The position numbers and the translations under genes are program-made. 64,000 bases of DNA from Chromera velia (Eukaryota; Sar; Chromeraceae), in assembly GCA_018398765.1 (NCBI GenBank), contig JAHBMJ010002042.1:22923-86922 (forward strand). Reading direction: 5' to 3'. Position 1 is the first letter of the stretch, and each line of letters starts with the position of its first letter. Under the pieces are notes generated by a model. The model saw only the letters and a list, made by a program, of their open reading frames with translations, did not search any database and was not told the DNA's origin. Positions 47,523-60,714 of the stretch are shown here, piece by piece.

Positions 47523-48917
47523 TTCCTTCCTTCTTTCCTTTCTGTCTCACCCATTGTCTCTTTCGGGCATCCCTTTCTTTTTTCCTTTCTTCAAACAGTC
47601 AGTAATGTGTGAATGTATTTTTCTGTCTGTTTCTGTCTCCTGCTTTGCTTTGTTTGCCCCTTTTCTGGCATGTCGTGGCCTCTTTGAGCGAAGGAGACTT
47701 GATGACCCAATCATCTGACCGTGCAGCGTGCTCTTCCTGCTTGGATCTCTCAAAGTCGGCCTCTGCAAGGGAGGGCACACACAAATAAACATATGTACTT
47801 ATCGTTAGTACACAGTTTCAGCACTTAACACAAGACAGACGGAAATGCCTTGTGTATTCTCGTGAAGAGAAGCCCCCGGCCCCCTTTTCGGTGTAGATCT
47901 AAGACGTGACTCCGAAGTCGAGACAAAAAGTCTCATTGTCTTGGGTATGTGACTGCACGACCGACTAAGTCAATAAAAATATACAGCCTCGTTCTCTTCA
48001 AACTGGCTGCCTGACTGACTGACTGACGGACTGACGGACTGACTCTGCAGTTCCTGTCTCATCTCCTCCACCCTCTTCTTCCAGAATGCCTCCGTCCGCT
48101 GAGCTCCACTTCTGTACTCTGAGACCTTGGCCTCGAGGGAGGTGATCTGCCTCTCTGCAGTCTCCAGCTTCTCTCCTGCCTCAGCGGCCTCCTTGCGCAG
48201 TTTGTCCCTCAGCGTTCTGACATGACAATTCAGAGGGGGAAGAGGCTTTCGGCAAAATTAAGTTGAGGGAAGAAAGGTTGGGAAAGAAACGCAGCGAGGG
48301 AGAGAGGGGGGACGCTGGAAGAAGCAGCCCGCAAATCTACAAGGAAAGAAGCAAACAAGGACGTCCAACTGTTTTGAGGTCTTACAGAGCACCTCCCAAT
48401 TCGTGCGTCGAGTCGCACTTCTGTAGATCCACTTCACTCATCCAGCTGGGAGGACAAGGATCGGAACTCTGTTCCTCAAAATGTCAAAAACTGAAAACCG
48501 CAAAGGGATAGACAGATAGAATCGAAGCTTAAAAAGGGTTTGGTTGGCAGGCAGACAGACTGGCAGACAAGGAACGAACTCGAGTATTCACTGAAGTTTC
48601 CTTTGTGTATTTGTTTTGCGGCTCGACCGAAAAAAAGGGAAGGCTCTCGATACTAACCGAGCTTGATTTTCTGCGTTGTGGGTCTGTCTGAGCGCCTCTT
48701 CTTGCTGCTGCTTCATCTCTTCCACCTGGGCCTTCGTCAGCTGCAGCTCCCTGCACAAGTGGTCAGAGCAAAGAACAAACATGAATGAGGGGGGAGACGG
48801 GAGAAGAAGAGAAATTCAAAAGTAGACAAACGTGGGGCGGTGGTGAGCGATTCTTGGATTGAAATGGACAGAATCGGATCAACTTTCTGTCTGTCTCTTT
48901 CTCTTTTTCTCTCCTGG

Positions 48918-48970
<53 letters not shown>

Positions 48971-48997
48971 CTTTCTCTTTCTTTTTTTCTTTCTTTT

Positions 48998-49040
<43 letters not shown>

Positions 49041-49116
49041 GCTTTGTTTGCTTTCCTGTTTTTTTGCTGTCTTACTTTCTTGTTTCATTCTCCTTCTTTC
49101 TCTTTCTCTTTCTCTT

Positions 49117-49149
<33 letters not shown>

Positions 49150-51593
49150 ACAGCTCTTTCTCTCTGTTCTCTCTCCCCGCCCCCCTGTTTTTTTCTTTCC
49201 CTCCCCCCCTCCCTCCCTCCCTATCTGTCTATCTATCTATCTATCTAGCAATCTATTTATCTATCTATCTACCTATCTCTATACGTGTGTGCATGCTGTA
49301 TTTTTGTGAATCTACATATGTCTTTTTAGTTAGTGTCTGGTGAAAAACCACATGATGCTCACTTTTGTGTGGCCTCAATGCGTCCAGTGAGTCGTGCTCT
49401 CAGCGTTTCCCTGCAGAGAAAAGCAAGAGAAAGGCAACTCGAGTAGAATGGCACTAAAATATCTGCATGTACGGGTTGATTAACAGGATCTCCTACACTT
49501 CAAAGGGCACACATGGAGAGACACAGAGTTTGCATGAATAGTCAGGCCGAACCGGAGTTTTCATTCAACGTCCACGGGGATGAATACCCTGACGCTGATC
49601 GAGACAGCTTTTCTGTCGTTCAACGTCTTTGTGTGCAATGTTGCTTCCTCTACGTTCCACCCTTTCGAGAATGTAGAGGCACATGTCGGTAGGAGGATGC
49701 TCTGTGTGCAGATGCATGCGGACATGTGCCACCCGCTATCTGCTCTTTGGAAACGGACGGGGACAGAGTGCCAGTCTGTTGCGGTTTTTGACAGTAATGA
49801 AAGACGCTGCTGCGCTCGCTCTGTGCACACGCACAATTAATGTATTTTGATCGTTTGTGAAGCGGGATGACAGACTGACCTGTCCATCTCCAGCGTAGAC
49901 GCAATTCTGGCAGCCTTCTCGCTTTGCTCATCGAGGGCCATAATCTTGTCCTTCAAATCGGAAATCTCCTTGGCTTGAAGTCTGCGGGAAGAAGAAAAGA
50001 AGAGTGGCACATGTGTATGCAAACAAGAGTTTTCTTGTTATGAAGCTGCTGCATAGAAGAGAAAACGATTCTACAGCCATCTTATGCGCACATGGCAGTT
50101 CTCAGCATTTCTTTCTTAAAATGGACGTGAAAAATCTCTCTTCGCAACTGTACAAACACCTAGCTCTCTTTGGTCGAAAGTAGTGTTGGGAAGGAAATGC
50201 CGACATGCATGCTCGTTTCGTTTCTCGGTAGAATGAGTCACTGAGTCCCTGCAGGCAGCTTTCTCGATCGATCCTCCTCATGGTGTACTTAATTGCGGCT
50301 AAATCGATCGAGGCTGGTTGTGTGAGGCTTGAAAGTGAGGTACGACGAATGGCCGGTCTGAACTTTCGAAAGTTACGGGAGAGAGGAAGGGAGGCAAGGA
50401 GTGTTGAGAGAGAAGAAGGGGGGCAAAAGGGAAAACACAGTATGCCTCGCCTACTCACTCTGTTTCACGTTTAGCCGTGCTGTGGTCCGCCTGCAACAAC
50501 ACGGGGAAGAAATAATCAGAGGATAGCATCTTTGCGCGGTGCATCCTCAGGCTTCCGTTTGTTTCTTATCAACTCGCGCAGTCGCTCACATACTTACAGA
50601 CTTGCGCGCAGACTTACAATCTCACCCATGCAGTCACTGATTCACCCACCAAGTATTTGGTTATTCGTGCTCACGCAGACACTTAACCCATTTGCAACAA
50701 TTTGTGCTGTCCTCTGTCTTGCTACTGAGGGGCTTCAAGTTCTGACAGTTCGATTCTTTCATTTTCCGTGAATTATATGTAGCCGTTAAAGCATCACTCT
50801 GGACACTCCGCAGGAAGGGGCGGTTGGAATTCACTCACTCACCCGCACTCCTTCCAGAGTTCGTCGAAGATTTGAGGCGTCCTGCACCCATGCATCCATG
50901 CAAGCAGGAAGGCAAACCAGCACGAAAAGAAAGAAAACTTCCATTCAAATCAACGCAAAGAGAAGCGAAGGGATTTCTAGTTCTCGACATAGGTCGCGAT
51001 GGAATCTGCACATAAAATCTCGTTCAGACGTTTGTCCTTCCCTCTATTCGTCCGTCTTTTTGTCTGTCTGCTTTCGTCTCTCCCTGCCTCTTTGTATTTC
51101 TCTATCTATTTGTCTGTTTGCCTGCCTGCGTGTCTGCAGACCTCCATATCTGTATGTTTAATTGATTATTGCATGCTGTTCAGAACTTCTCTCACGATGG
51201 ATGCATTCTGATGCATTGGTCCGCGAGACTTCCTTCTGTGTTTCTTTTCAGATAGACCGAAGGAATCCGACTAATATTACAAAGCGGAAATCAAGATGGA
51301 AGGGGACGTGCGTGTGCGTCTTATACAGTCTCAAGCCCATACCCTGGACAGAACGCACATTCTGTCAGAAGACGAATGTCAAGAAGCACACACTCACGGT
51401 CAGAGCAAGCTGAGAAAAGAGCCTGCTGACACCTTGGCCCACCTCTCTGAGCTGCAGAATCTGGTCGTTCCGTGATGTCACGTCTCTCTCTGCCCTTGAC
51501 AGCTTCTCCCTCACGGTCTCGTTTTCCTCTGTCATCGCCTTCAGGGACAGAGTGGCGACGTCGGCGCGGGCCCTCTGTAGACGTTAAGCAAAT

Positions 51594-51626
<33 letters not shown>

Positions 51627-54600
51627 TGCAAGGCACCAGTCCTTACAGCCGAATTACGCGAGCCTGCACAATCCCTTGGATATTCATAAAGAATGAATAA
51701 AGAGGGACGCCAGCGCAAAAAAGAGTTTCCGTCTGAATGCATAGAAAAGTTACGCACATGCGCCGAAGTAGCAGATGCGCATGGGCCTGGGCAGAGGAGC
51801 ACACTTATGGTTGTCATGGATTTCCTTTCATAGGCGACGAGCAGTGCCTGGACAGGCTGATGAATTCGTTGGCTGACCTCCTCCTCTATTCTCAGCTGTG
51901 TGCCCGACCACTGCTCCTTCTCCTCTTGGAATTCCTTCAGCATTCGGTCGGCTTTGGCTTCCTGTATGGAGGGAGGACACATTTGAAGAGACCAACCACG
52001 AAGCATGTGGGAGCAGACTTTCTCGTTCAATCGGCCAGAGACGGTATGATAATACGTGAACAGAGTGATAAGTTAGAGACACTCGGAGACAGTTGGAAGC
52101 TTCAGCTAATTGAATTCCCACTACCAACCAAAGAAGCACTTAATTGCAGGGACCGACTTGGAAGCCTCCCTGTTCACTTTCCCAAACGATTGCAGGCTTT
52201 TTTTTGGAGATGTAGGTGACTCAAAGAGCCTCTATGTATCTCTCTCTGGGTTCTGTTGTACCAGGCAACATTCAGTCGATCCCCAAAACACACCGATCGA
52301 CATGCATTAAACAAAGCGGTCCGTCGAATCTCTCTGCCTCAATTCTCACGATAGAGCGAGTCTCAATTCTCAACAACGACTTGACTTACCGCAGCTTTCG
52401 CTCTTCTGGCATTCTCCTCTGCCCGTGCGTGGACCTGTGAGAAGCCAAACGAACAAGAAGGACGGAAAATGCAGTGCAGAGAACCGGAGAGCAGCAAAAG
52501 AAACAGGAAGATGATCATGCTGTTGTTTGCAACTTTGCAATAGTAAAACAAAGACCATATGTACACAGTTTCTGCTAACTGCCACTCAGTCGATCGCAGA
52601 GAATCTCCCAACGTGCTCAAGAAGGAAAAGCATCAGTGGGCACACACGCACTTTTTTTGTTCTAGTTCTCCGGCCTCACCTACACACACAAACACTCACT
52701 CTATCGATCTCTTTCTTGCTACGCACACGATGCAAGTATGCAAACACAGACAATTACGAGAATACAGATCTGCACCGAGACACGCAGACGCATACACACA
52801 TACACATGACACATGCTAACAAAACACACACATTTACACACACACACACACACACACTCTCTCTTACTCACTCACTCACTCACTCACCCTCTCACGCATG
52901 CACGCACGCTCGCAAATGTGTTCATGTACAGATACACGTTCAGAAATATACTCACGCACCTACCCACGTTCACGAACACACACATGCACACATATGCACG
53001 TTTACAAGAAAGCACCTACACACATGGCTACACATGCGACCACGCATCCGCTCAAACGCACTGAGAGAGACTGAGAGACGAACAGACTGCATGCTAGCGG
53101 AAAAAATCGAATCTCGTTCACAAGATGTGCATGCAGACAATTAATTATACCCACCCACCGTAGTGGCCTCCACAGTCTTCCTAGTCAGTTCTTCCCGAGT
53201 TGCCATCGCTTCCTCGCGAAGCCTTTTCTTCTCAGCCTCTGCCTCTTCGGTCTTCTTCTGCTGTCTCGAGACCTGATGGGGGAAGGGACGGGCAAACAGA
53301 CAGGTAGAAAGAAAATGGTAGGGGGGGCTGGGAAGGGGTTCAAGCAACTCCCACGCATCTTTTTTTTTGACCAAATCGAATCAAGAACCATCAATTATCG
53401 TATCTTGCAGCCTTTACTTGTGAATTGCTCATCGGTTCCTGCAGCATCTATTGGGTGAAACGCGTTCTTTCTCATGTTTGCTGCTCTCTCCTTTCTGTGT
53501 CCCTCTGTGGTGCTTGCTGTCTGTCTGTTTGTCTATCTGTCTCTCTGTCTGTCTGACTGTGGGTGTCGGACTGTGGTTGTCTGTCTGTCTATCATACTGG
53601 TTGTCTGGCTAGCTGTGTTTCTGTGTCTTCGCATTCTCCCCTTCCTTTCAGAGGCATGTTTCGAATTTCCAGCGGGAACCTTAACCCCCCCATTGACTGA
53701 TTGATTGATGCACTCACCCATTGACTGATTGATTGATGCACTCACCCATTGACTGATTGATTGATGCACTCACCCATTGACTGATTGAGTGATGCACTCA
53801 CCCATTGACTGATTGAGTGATGCACTCACCCATTGACTGATTGATTGATGCACTCACCCATTGACTGATTGATTGATGCACTCACCCACCCACCTCATCC
53901 CGCAGTCTTTCGGAGTTTTCGATCTCCATCTGGACCTTCGCCTTCGTGACCTCCAAGTCTTCCATCGCTTGCGCGGCCTTCTTCCTCTGCTCCTCGACCC
54001 GCGCGTTCTTCTCTCGCACTTCCGCCTCACGCTCGGCTACACGTTTCCTGCAGTCGGGAGTTTAGGGTCCTTTCCTTTGCACAAGGAGCAAGATCGATTG
54101 ACTGAGGAAGCAGCAATGCGAAGAGCAACCGAAGAAAGTCTTGCATGATCATGAGACCGGTGGGGAACAAAATTAAATGCTAAGGATGAATTAGCAAGAC
54201 TGAAAGCATTCGCGAACCCAGGACAAAGGGGCTTGCTCTACTCCTCATCCTTTTAACATTCATTTTCAGAACAAACCACTTTCTGTCAAAAGACTCGTGC
54301 TCATCTGAACATTTTGCAGTAAATTTGGGGAAGAGGTGCATATAGCTGACTGACAGACCTTTCGTCCTCCAGCTGATGCTTTGAGAATTCCATCTCTCGG
54401 TCCCGTGCCTCCAGAAGGGCCCTCGCCTGGAGTTTTTCCTCTCTGACCGCTTGGAGCTCCTGTCGCGTCTCGGTCAGATCGTCTGTGAGGGCCTTCTTCT
54501 CTGCATTCGCTCTCTCAGCCTCCTCCAGGGCCTCTTTGACTTTTGCCTGTGCGGTCTCTACCTGCTTTTCTGCCTGCTCGATCTTGAACTCGGCAGCCCT

Positions 54601-56094
54601 GACGTCACTCTTCGCAGCCGCAACTTCGTTTTGTAGTTTGTCCATTTCTGCCTGCTGCTCTTTTGATGCCTCTTTGGTCTGCAGTTTAATTGTGGTTTGG
54701 ATGCACGGAAGGAGGGAGGAAGAACCACACAAGCACAGGGTGAATCAATGCTCGTCTGCAATGCAGCATGGCTGCATTTTCTGCTCGTGACTCAATTTTG
54801 TATCTGCTGCTTCTTCACTTTCTTTTTAGCGTGCAAGTACGAAAGAAAGGGGGCGAACAACTTATTTCCATCTGCCTGTCGAAGACAAATATGAGCTCCG
54901 ATCGTCAACGACGAAGCTTGGTAACAGACACGAAGCGACAAACAGTGAAGGGCAAAAGCACACGAACTCGCATCAAAAGGATGCACGAAGAAAAGAAATT
55001 GAGCTCGAGGGAAATGATACAAAGTCGGGGGGGGATTCATGATCATCAAAAAAGACCAACGAGAAAATGGGGGTGACAAGCTGACCTCTTCTTTTGCTTC
55101 CTTGAGTCTTTCTTCTGTATATTGGACCTCCATCTCCATTTTCTTCAGCTTTTGGTCCAGTTCTGCATTCAAAAAGCAAAACACGGAAGGGAAATGTAAG
55201 AAAGACACGGAGTAGTGCAATAATTCAATTGGGGCTTTTCCCTCTGTTGTTGAAAAGGTCTTTTCCTTCATGCATTACCATTTTTTTCTGTCTTTCGCTA
55301 TTCCATTCTGTTTTTATACACATCTGTTTTAATTTGCGCGAGTGCCTGCATGCGTTTGCCTGACTGACTGGCTGTCATCTGTCTCTCTGTCTGTCTTTGT
55401 ATCCATCTATGTTCCTGCCTGCCTGCGCTCCGTGCTGGCTGGGTGATGCATAGCTCCTTTTTTTACAGTTGAACCTGAGCGATCCTTCTTTTGCCTCTTT
55501 TTGCGTGCTTCTTTGAGTGATTCCGTCTGTGTTTACACCATTTGTGTACGCGAAAATGTGCCTCTACATGAGCGCTTGGCAGCAGGGCATTGCACACTCG
55601 GTGAAGGGAAGGAAAGCTCACCCTGGGCGTGCTTATCCCCTTCCGACTTCTCAGCCTTCAGGGACCTCAGCGCGTCCTGCAGGCTATTCATTTCCTCTTT
55701 CGCCTTCTGCTCGCTGTTCCTCCTGTCCTGCAACTCCTGCTCGAGCTCCGTTTGTCTCTTTCTGCTCTTCTCGAGGGAGTCCTCGGCCTCCAGCTTTCCT
55801 TGCTGGGCTGCAGATAGTGCGGACTCGATCGTGGACACCTGCAGACAGGCAGCACGGTAAGATAAGCAGGCAAACGGAAACACACATAGAGAGACACACA
55901 GACACAGATTCACATGCAGACAGACAGACAGACAGACAGGCAGACAGACAGACAGACAGACAGACATGAAGAGACACATAAACAAGAGAGAGACAGACAG
56001 ACACAGATAGGTATAGACAGACATGGGGAAAAAGAAAGAGATAGCCAGACGTCAAGAACAGAGAGACTGTATGACTTCTTTTTGTTGGTTCTAC

Positions 56095-56162
<68 letters not shown>

Positions 56163-57136
56163 AGGCAGTCCTTCAGTCAGCCAGCCACTCTCTCACTCAT
56201 TCACTCCGGCCACCAAACCTGTTCCTCGAGCTCAGCGACTCTCTTGGTGTTGTCAGCCGTGCGCTGCAGCAATGAGATGAGATGAGATGAGAACGGACGA
56301 GGAAGGGACTGCATGAGTGAGGGGAAGTCGATCAGACTTCTGTCTTCGCATCCTTGAGTGTAGGGAATGACTGGAGCATTGAGCAAGGACAGAGGGTAAA
56401 CGGGAGTTACAGAAACAATGCGCGAAGGAAACTGGCAATGGGGGGTGAGAGGACTGAGAAGTCAAAAAATGAGGGGAAAATGGAGGGAAGAGGGAAGAGG
56501 CAGGAAAATCAGGAGAGCGGTAGAGCACCCCGCTGAGAGGGAAGCAAACACCCTGAAAGTAGATTTTGTAGCTGCACGTATCTGAAGTCCATGCATGACT
56601 CCCTCCAGGGACTGTGGATGCATTCCTTCGTGATCTCCCTCTCTCTCTTCTACAGCTATATTAATATATGCATTGCATGCCTGCCAAGGTCCCGACCCGG
56701 ACTCTGATTTTGTCCTTTGTCAAGAGGTTGGCAAAGAAGAGAAGAGCTGGAGTTGTCTGGTCAAAAAAAATTCCATTATTGTCTCGCAGACGGGATGGGG
56801 AGGGGGGACCTGCATGGGAAGAAAGAAGTGTCTGACCTGGTTGATATCCTTATCTCGTTGTTTCTCTTTGGTTTTGATTTCTGCACGCATGTGCACAGAA
56901 GGAGCCGTGTATGAAGACAAATCCCTTCGAAAAGCTATAGAAGAACAGGAAAGTCATCTTCGCGTACCTGCTTTCAGATTTGCAAGCGTGGCTGTCTTCT
57001 GATGAAGTTCGTCCTCCACTGCCTTCACCTTTGCCTTCATATCTTCGAACTGCTTCTCTCTCTCTCCAAGCTCCTTCTCTCTCGCACGCAGCTGGCCCCA
57101 CTCTGCCTCCAGCTGCTTGGCATCTCCCTCCGCCAT
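44761..57136 (-). CDS. Long coiled-coil protein, 896 aa, 23 exons
   Basis: Exons (minus strand): 57136-56968, 56880-56837, 56263-56219, 55838-55622, 55162-55086, 54678-54359, 54047-53894, 53272-53159, 52434-52390, 51961-51878, 51574-51443, 50881-50843, 50490-50459, 49981-49880, 49410-49363, 48750-48658, 48216-48044, 47762-47720, 46933-46896, 46637-46569, 46114-46065, 45648-45601, 45315-44761. The sum is 2691 nt, all phases agree, and introns run from 87 to 786 bases. The product starts MAEGDAKQLEAEW and is an almost unbroken heptad coiled coil rich in Glu, Lys, Ala, Gln and Leu for about 710 residues. The last exon adds a disordered segment and a strongly acidic tail (Glu/Asp runs). No motor, EF-hand or other globular domain is visible. 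It resembles the filament or tether proteins of basal bodies, cilia or cytoskeleton; myosin-tail-like and SMC-like similarity is only compositional. Upstream 5' non-coding exons are possible. I cannot name an orthologue. Confidence 0.85.
47461..47525. repeat. TCTG microsatellite
   Basis: About sixteen TCTG units in the 786-base intron 47719-46934 of the coiled-coil gene. Confidence 0.9.
48005..48043. repeat. GACT/GACG repeat starting at a splice donor
   Basis: Tandem CTGA and GACGGACT units. On the minus strand the intron after exon 48216-48044 begins GTCAGTCC GTCAGTCC GTCAGTCAGTCAGTCAG, so the donor hexamer itself is repeated several times in a row. Confidence 0.85.
48918..49275. repeat. 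Compound pyrimidine microsatellite
   Basis: CT, TTTC, CTTTCT and ATCT runs over 350 bases in the intron 49362-48751 of the coiled-coil gene. On the coding strand it is purine-rich. No exon inside. Confidence 0.9.
52800..52900. repeat. CA and CACT microsatellites
   Basis: CA run followed by TCAC units in the intron 53158-52435 of the coiled-coil gene. Confidence 0.8.
53691..53890. repeat. Seven-copy 28-bp minisatellite starting at a splice donor
   Basis: Seven tandem 28-base units (TTGACTGATTGATTGATGCA then CTCACCCA; some with GAGTG) end a few bases from exon 54047-53894 of the coiled-coil gene. On the minus strand the intron begins GTGGGTGGGTGAGTGCATCA, and every unit repeats GGGTGAGTGCATCA, so each carries a copy of a consensus donor (GTGAGT). 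Confidence 0.95.
55917..55966. repeat. GACA microsatellite
   Basis: About eleven GACA units with one GGCA change, in the intron 56218-55839 of the coiled-coil gene. Confidence 0.9.
56098..56163. repeat. GGCA microsatellite
   Basis: About sixteen GGCA units with one GACA interruption, in the same intron (56218-55839) as the GACA repeat. Confidence 0.9.
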
Positions 57137-58798
57137 CCTGTCGTCCTTTCAGGTGGCCTGGTTTTGTGGAGTTCCAGACAGTTGGGTCACGCGCGTGTCT
57201 TCGCTTCCAATTTATTCAACAGGACAGAATGTTTTTTCTCTGCATAGGCTTTGCAGCGACACGGTCCTTGCTGGAATGGCAGACTGGATTCTTCATTCAG
57301 GCGAGTGCATGCGTGCCCTGCGTTCTTTTACCTTTCGCGTGCTGCTGGAGATGTAAGTCCTCTAATACGTCGGTTTATTAATGTCCTTCCTCGCATGTAC
57401 GCGTATATCGTCGCCTTCCATGCGGACTCCTGGCGTATGCATGCATGCACCTTGTTCTAGTAGACGATATGGCTTTGCATCGGTCCGGTATGCATTTTGT
57501 CTATAGGCAGACGATATACAAGAGCAAACTACAATTCAAAATGTTTTTCCAAAAAAAAACACGGGAGAGTGGGTGCTTGCGCATTGCACGCCGAAGTATT
57601 AATTCCGGACGGTATAGGACAATTAAACAGGTCTCGGTGTATAAAGGTGGGAGTACATAATTTACTGAAGAGAAAAAAATGATGTCACGATCGATGCTAG
57701 ACAATGCATAATAAGAGGAATCAAACCAGCTGGGCGTAACTAAAAGTAAACTAAACAATTGTATAATGAAGGATTACATAGGATATATAGAACAACAATG
57801 GAACACATTGATTATTACTTATTATTGGTCTCTTTGTTTTGGTTTGTTGGATAGTTTCTTCAACTTTTTTGCATGTATAATGGTATATAATGGTCCATTA
57901 ATGGATATTATCATTGGATAATGAACGATTAATGAACAAAACCTGCAATTTGCATATAGAAAATGAGAATTGTTTTCAATTATCATTAATTCTAGCATTA
58001 ATTAGTAATTCATGATCAGTGTTGGCTATGTTGTACAAGCTGTATATCCATATCATGGATCATGTGTTCAAATTCATTCAAACCGGCGAGTCATCGCTAG
58101 TAAGGCTCTGGCCGGGAGTCTGGCTAGTGCTTTAGCCAGGACTATATAGAGAAGACTACTTTTCATAATGGAAAGTACTAATCTTAATGCATGGTGTGTT
58201 TATTTTTATTTTAATTAAATTGATTCGTTTTAAATTTTCAAGATACTGAATTAAGGTTGTTGTTTTTGAAATATTTGAAAGTTTTTTTTTAAAAAAAGAA
58301 AAACTGTCTTAATATGATCTCTGACAATGACACTATATCTCTTATATTAAACCATAAAAATTCATACAACAATTATTTAAAGTTTAAACAACACGGCCTG
58401 TTTTGTAGACTAGCTTCTAACACTAACTTCAACATTTCCCCCATAACATACACGTCATATGGGAAACAAAAAAGAAAGGATGAANGGGGCTTGATGGAGG
58501 AAGGCGTTAAAATTATGTTTGTATCAAACAATGTCAATGAAGAGGTTTTCCCAGCAAAATGTCGTTCTTCGGAGATGCGACAGCCGGCATTCGCATTTGT
58601 TTGATGCTGTATCCCATCGAAGAAGCCTGCAAACAGTTCGAAGAACAACTTTGCAAAGCATTCTTCTGTATTCTCTTCAGCGATTGAAGCCGCAGAAAAA
58701 TCCAACTGAAGACAGTTCTGGACTGAACAGTGCACAGAACGAACTTTCCTCCTCGCATTGTTTGCTTTTAGGGTCCTCTCAACCATCCCCAAAGCGAG
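57137..58798. other. AT-rich spacer between the coiled-coil and methyltransferase genes
   Basis: 5' flank of the coiled-coil gene and 3' flank of the methyltransferase gene, both on the minus strand. Positions 57660-58330 are very AT-rich with TAATGG-type short repeats near 57890-57930. One N occurs at 58485. Frames at 58373-58806 on both strands overlap and show no recognisable protein. Confidence 0.5.
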
Positions 58799-60670
58799 TC
58801 ATGTAGAGCCTCTTACATATTCATGAACAGTCTCATAACATTTTTGGATCGAAACAAAATTGAGCCACAAAATACAGCCCTTCCCAAGCCGAGCGCTCCT
58901 ACAGAGGAATTGATGAGTGAGAGCTAAAACTAAACAAAGATTGACCACGCACCAAAACACCACACCATGCAGACGCACCAAAAGAGCGCGGTCCAATTCC
59001 ACCAGGAGCTTTGCAGACTTTCGAAGGAGGCTCTCGATTTCTTTTTCTTTTTCCTTTTCCTCTTCCTCTTTTCCCTGCTGGTGTGCAAAAGCTCCACTCT
59101 CTCGAGCCGCAGACACATTTCTTCCGCTCTCCTCTGATGCCGTCAGGGTCGCTTGGTGCTGGTGGAATGACACTTTCCTGCCTTCCTCGTCCCTGTGTCT
59201 ATTTTCGCCCCTCTCGTTTTCTGGACATGCGTGGGCATGCATCGCCCCTCCTCTCTTTGTTCTCTGCAAAAGTTGCTGCTGCTGCTCGTCCTTCTTCGTT
59301 TTCTTCTTCTCCTGTCCCTGCGTCTGCCCCTCAACATCGTCGTGCGCTCTTCCATAATCTTCCCGTTGGGTGCGAAGGGCGAGACGGGACTCCATGGCGT
59401 TGAACTTGGACACGAGCACTGTCAAGTCTGTCTCCTCATCCTCCTTTCGTGCCTCCCTCTTTCGACTCTTGTCGATCTTTCGCCTCGCCTTTTTGCTCCT
59501 TTCTTTCTTCCGCCTCATGCTCCTCCCCCCACTTTCTGCCCCGTCATTCGGGACGGCGATGTCGGCAGCTTCTTTTTTTTCTGGTGATGACAGAGAAAAG
59601 GAGCTTTTTCCGACGGAGAGAAGATCAGCGGAACCTTCAGAATCAGATCCCTCCCCTCCCTGGCACAACAAACACCAACTCCTCTCGATGCCTCCCCCCC
59701 TTTGTCCTGATACTCGGGAAGTACCCGATCTGGCTGCTTGCAGTCGGAGCCCCTCCCCACACGCCCCGCAGGCGTCGGGCTGCTTTCTCTCCTCTTCCAG
59801 CAGAAGGAGAGAAGACTGGTGATGATGATAATGGTAAGCGGTCAGCTCATCTCTTTCTTTTCTCTGCTCTCCGGCTGCGCCTCCCTTCTTTTCTACTTCA
59901 ATGGAAAGGGGGCCGACTCTCTTCTCGACACCAATTGCAGGATCAAGCAAAGTGGCGTGAGAAGATGAGCAATTGTCATTCAGCCTTTCTTTTGCTTCAA
60001 GAAAAACTGAAGTAGGAGAAGAGGCAGCAGCAGAATCAAGGACTGCACAGTCAAGGAGAACAGAGGAGAGGAGCAAGTCATCTGAAAGAATCTCACCAAA
60101 GGAACTCAAACGCCCAGAGTGAGACTTTCCACCAGTGACTTCGTCTGCACTTTCACTGCACGAAGACAACTCTCGATGTGAGGCAGAGGGGGACCAAAAA
60201 GAACAAATCGTCTCCCTCCCTGCTTCTCCCTCTTTCTCTTTGCCGTGTACTCTCTTTATCCCCTCTCCTTTCCCTCCAAGTCCACTGCATTCTAGCAGCC
60301 CACGCATCTCCATGACTAATCTCATTTGACGCTCCGACTTTGAAGCCACGGCCTGAGCATGAAAGGGTGCGGCGTTGTCATCTGCACGGCCGGCATCCAA
60401 AAAAGTCATCAAAAGCACAGGCCAGAGAACAAGTCACCGAGCATTCGGAAAGAATTCTTTCAGTCAAAGAAATGGACGGCGCTCACCATGCTGTCAAAGA
60501 AAGGGCATGCAGTTGCGAGGGAGCAGAAAGACACACACATGCAGTCACGGCAAGAGTCACACTGAGATGATATCTCAGTTCAGACATGGCGACCCTCGCA
60601 AGACGGGGTGGCAGACAGATAGCACAAGAAAAGGGTACTGGTGAGGAGAACCACATAGAGACAGGTGCGC

Positions 60671-60714
<44 letters not shown>

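Noticed and set aside
53691-53890. CRISPR-like regular spacing
   Set aside because: Same reason: 28-bp units are contiguous and nearly identical, without spacers.
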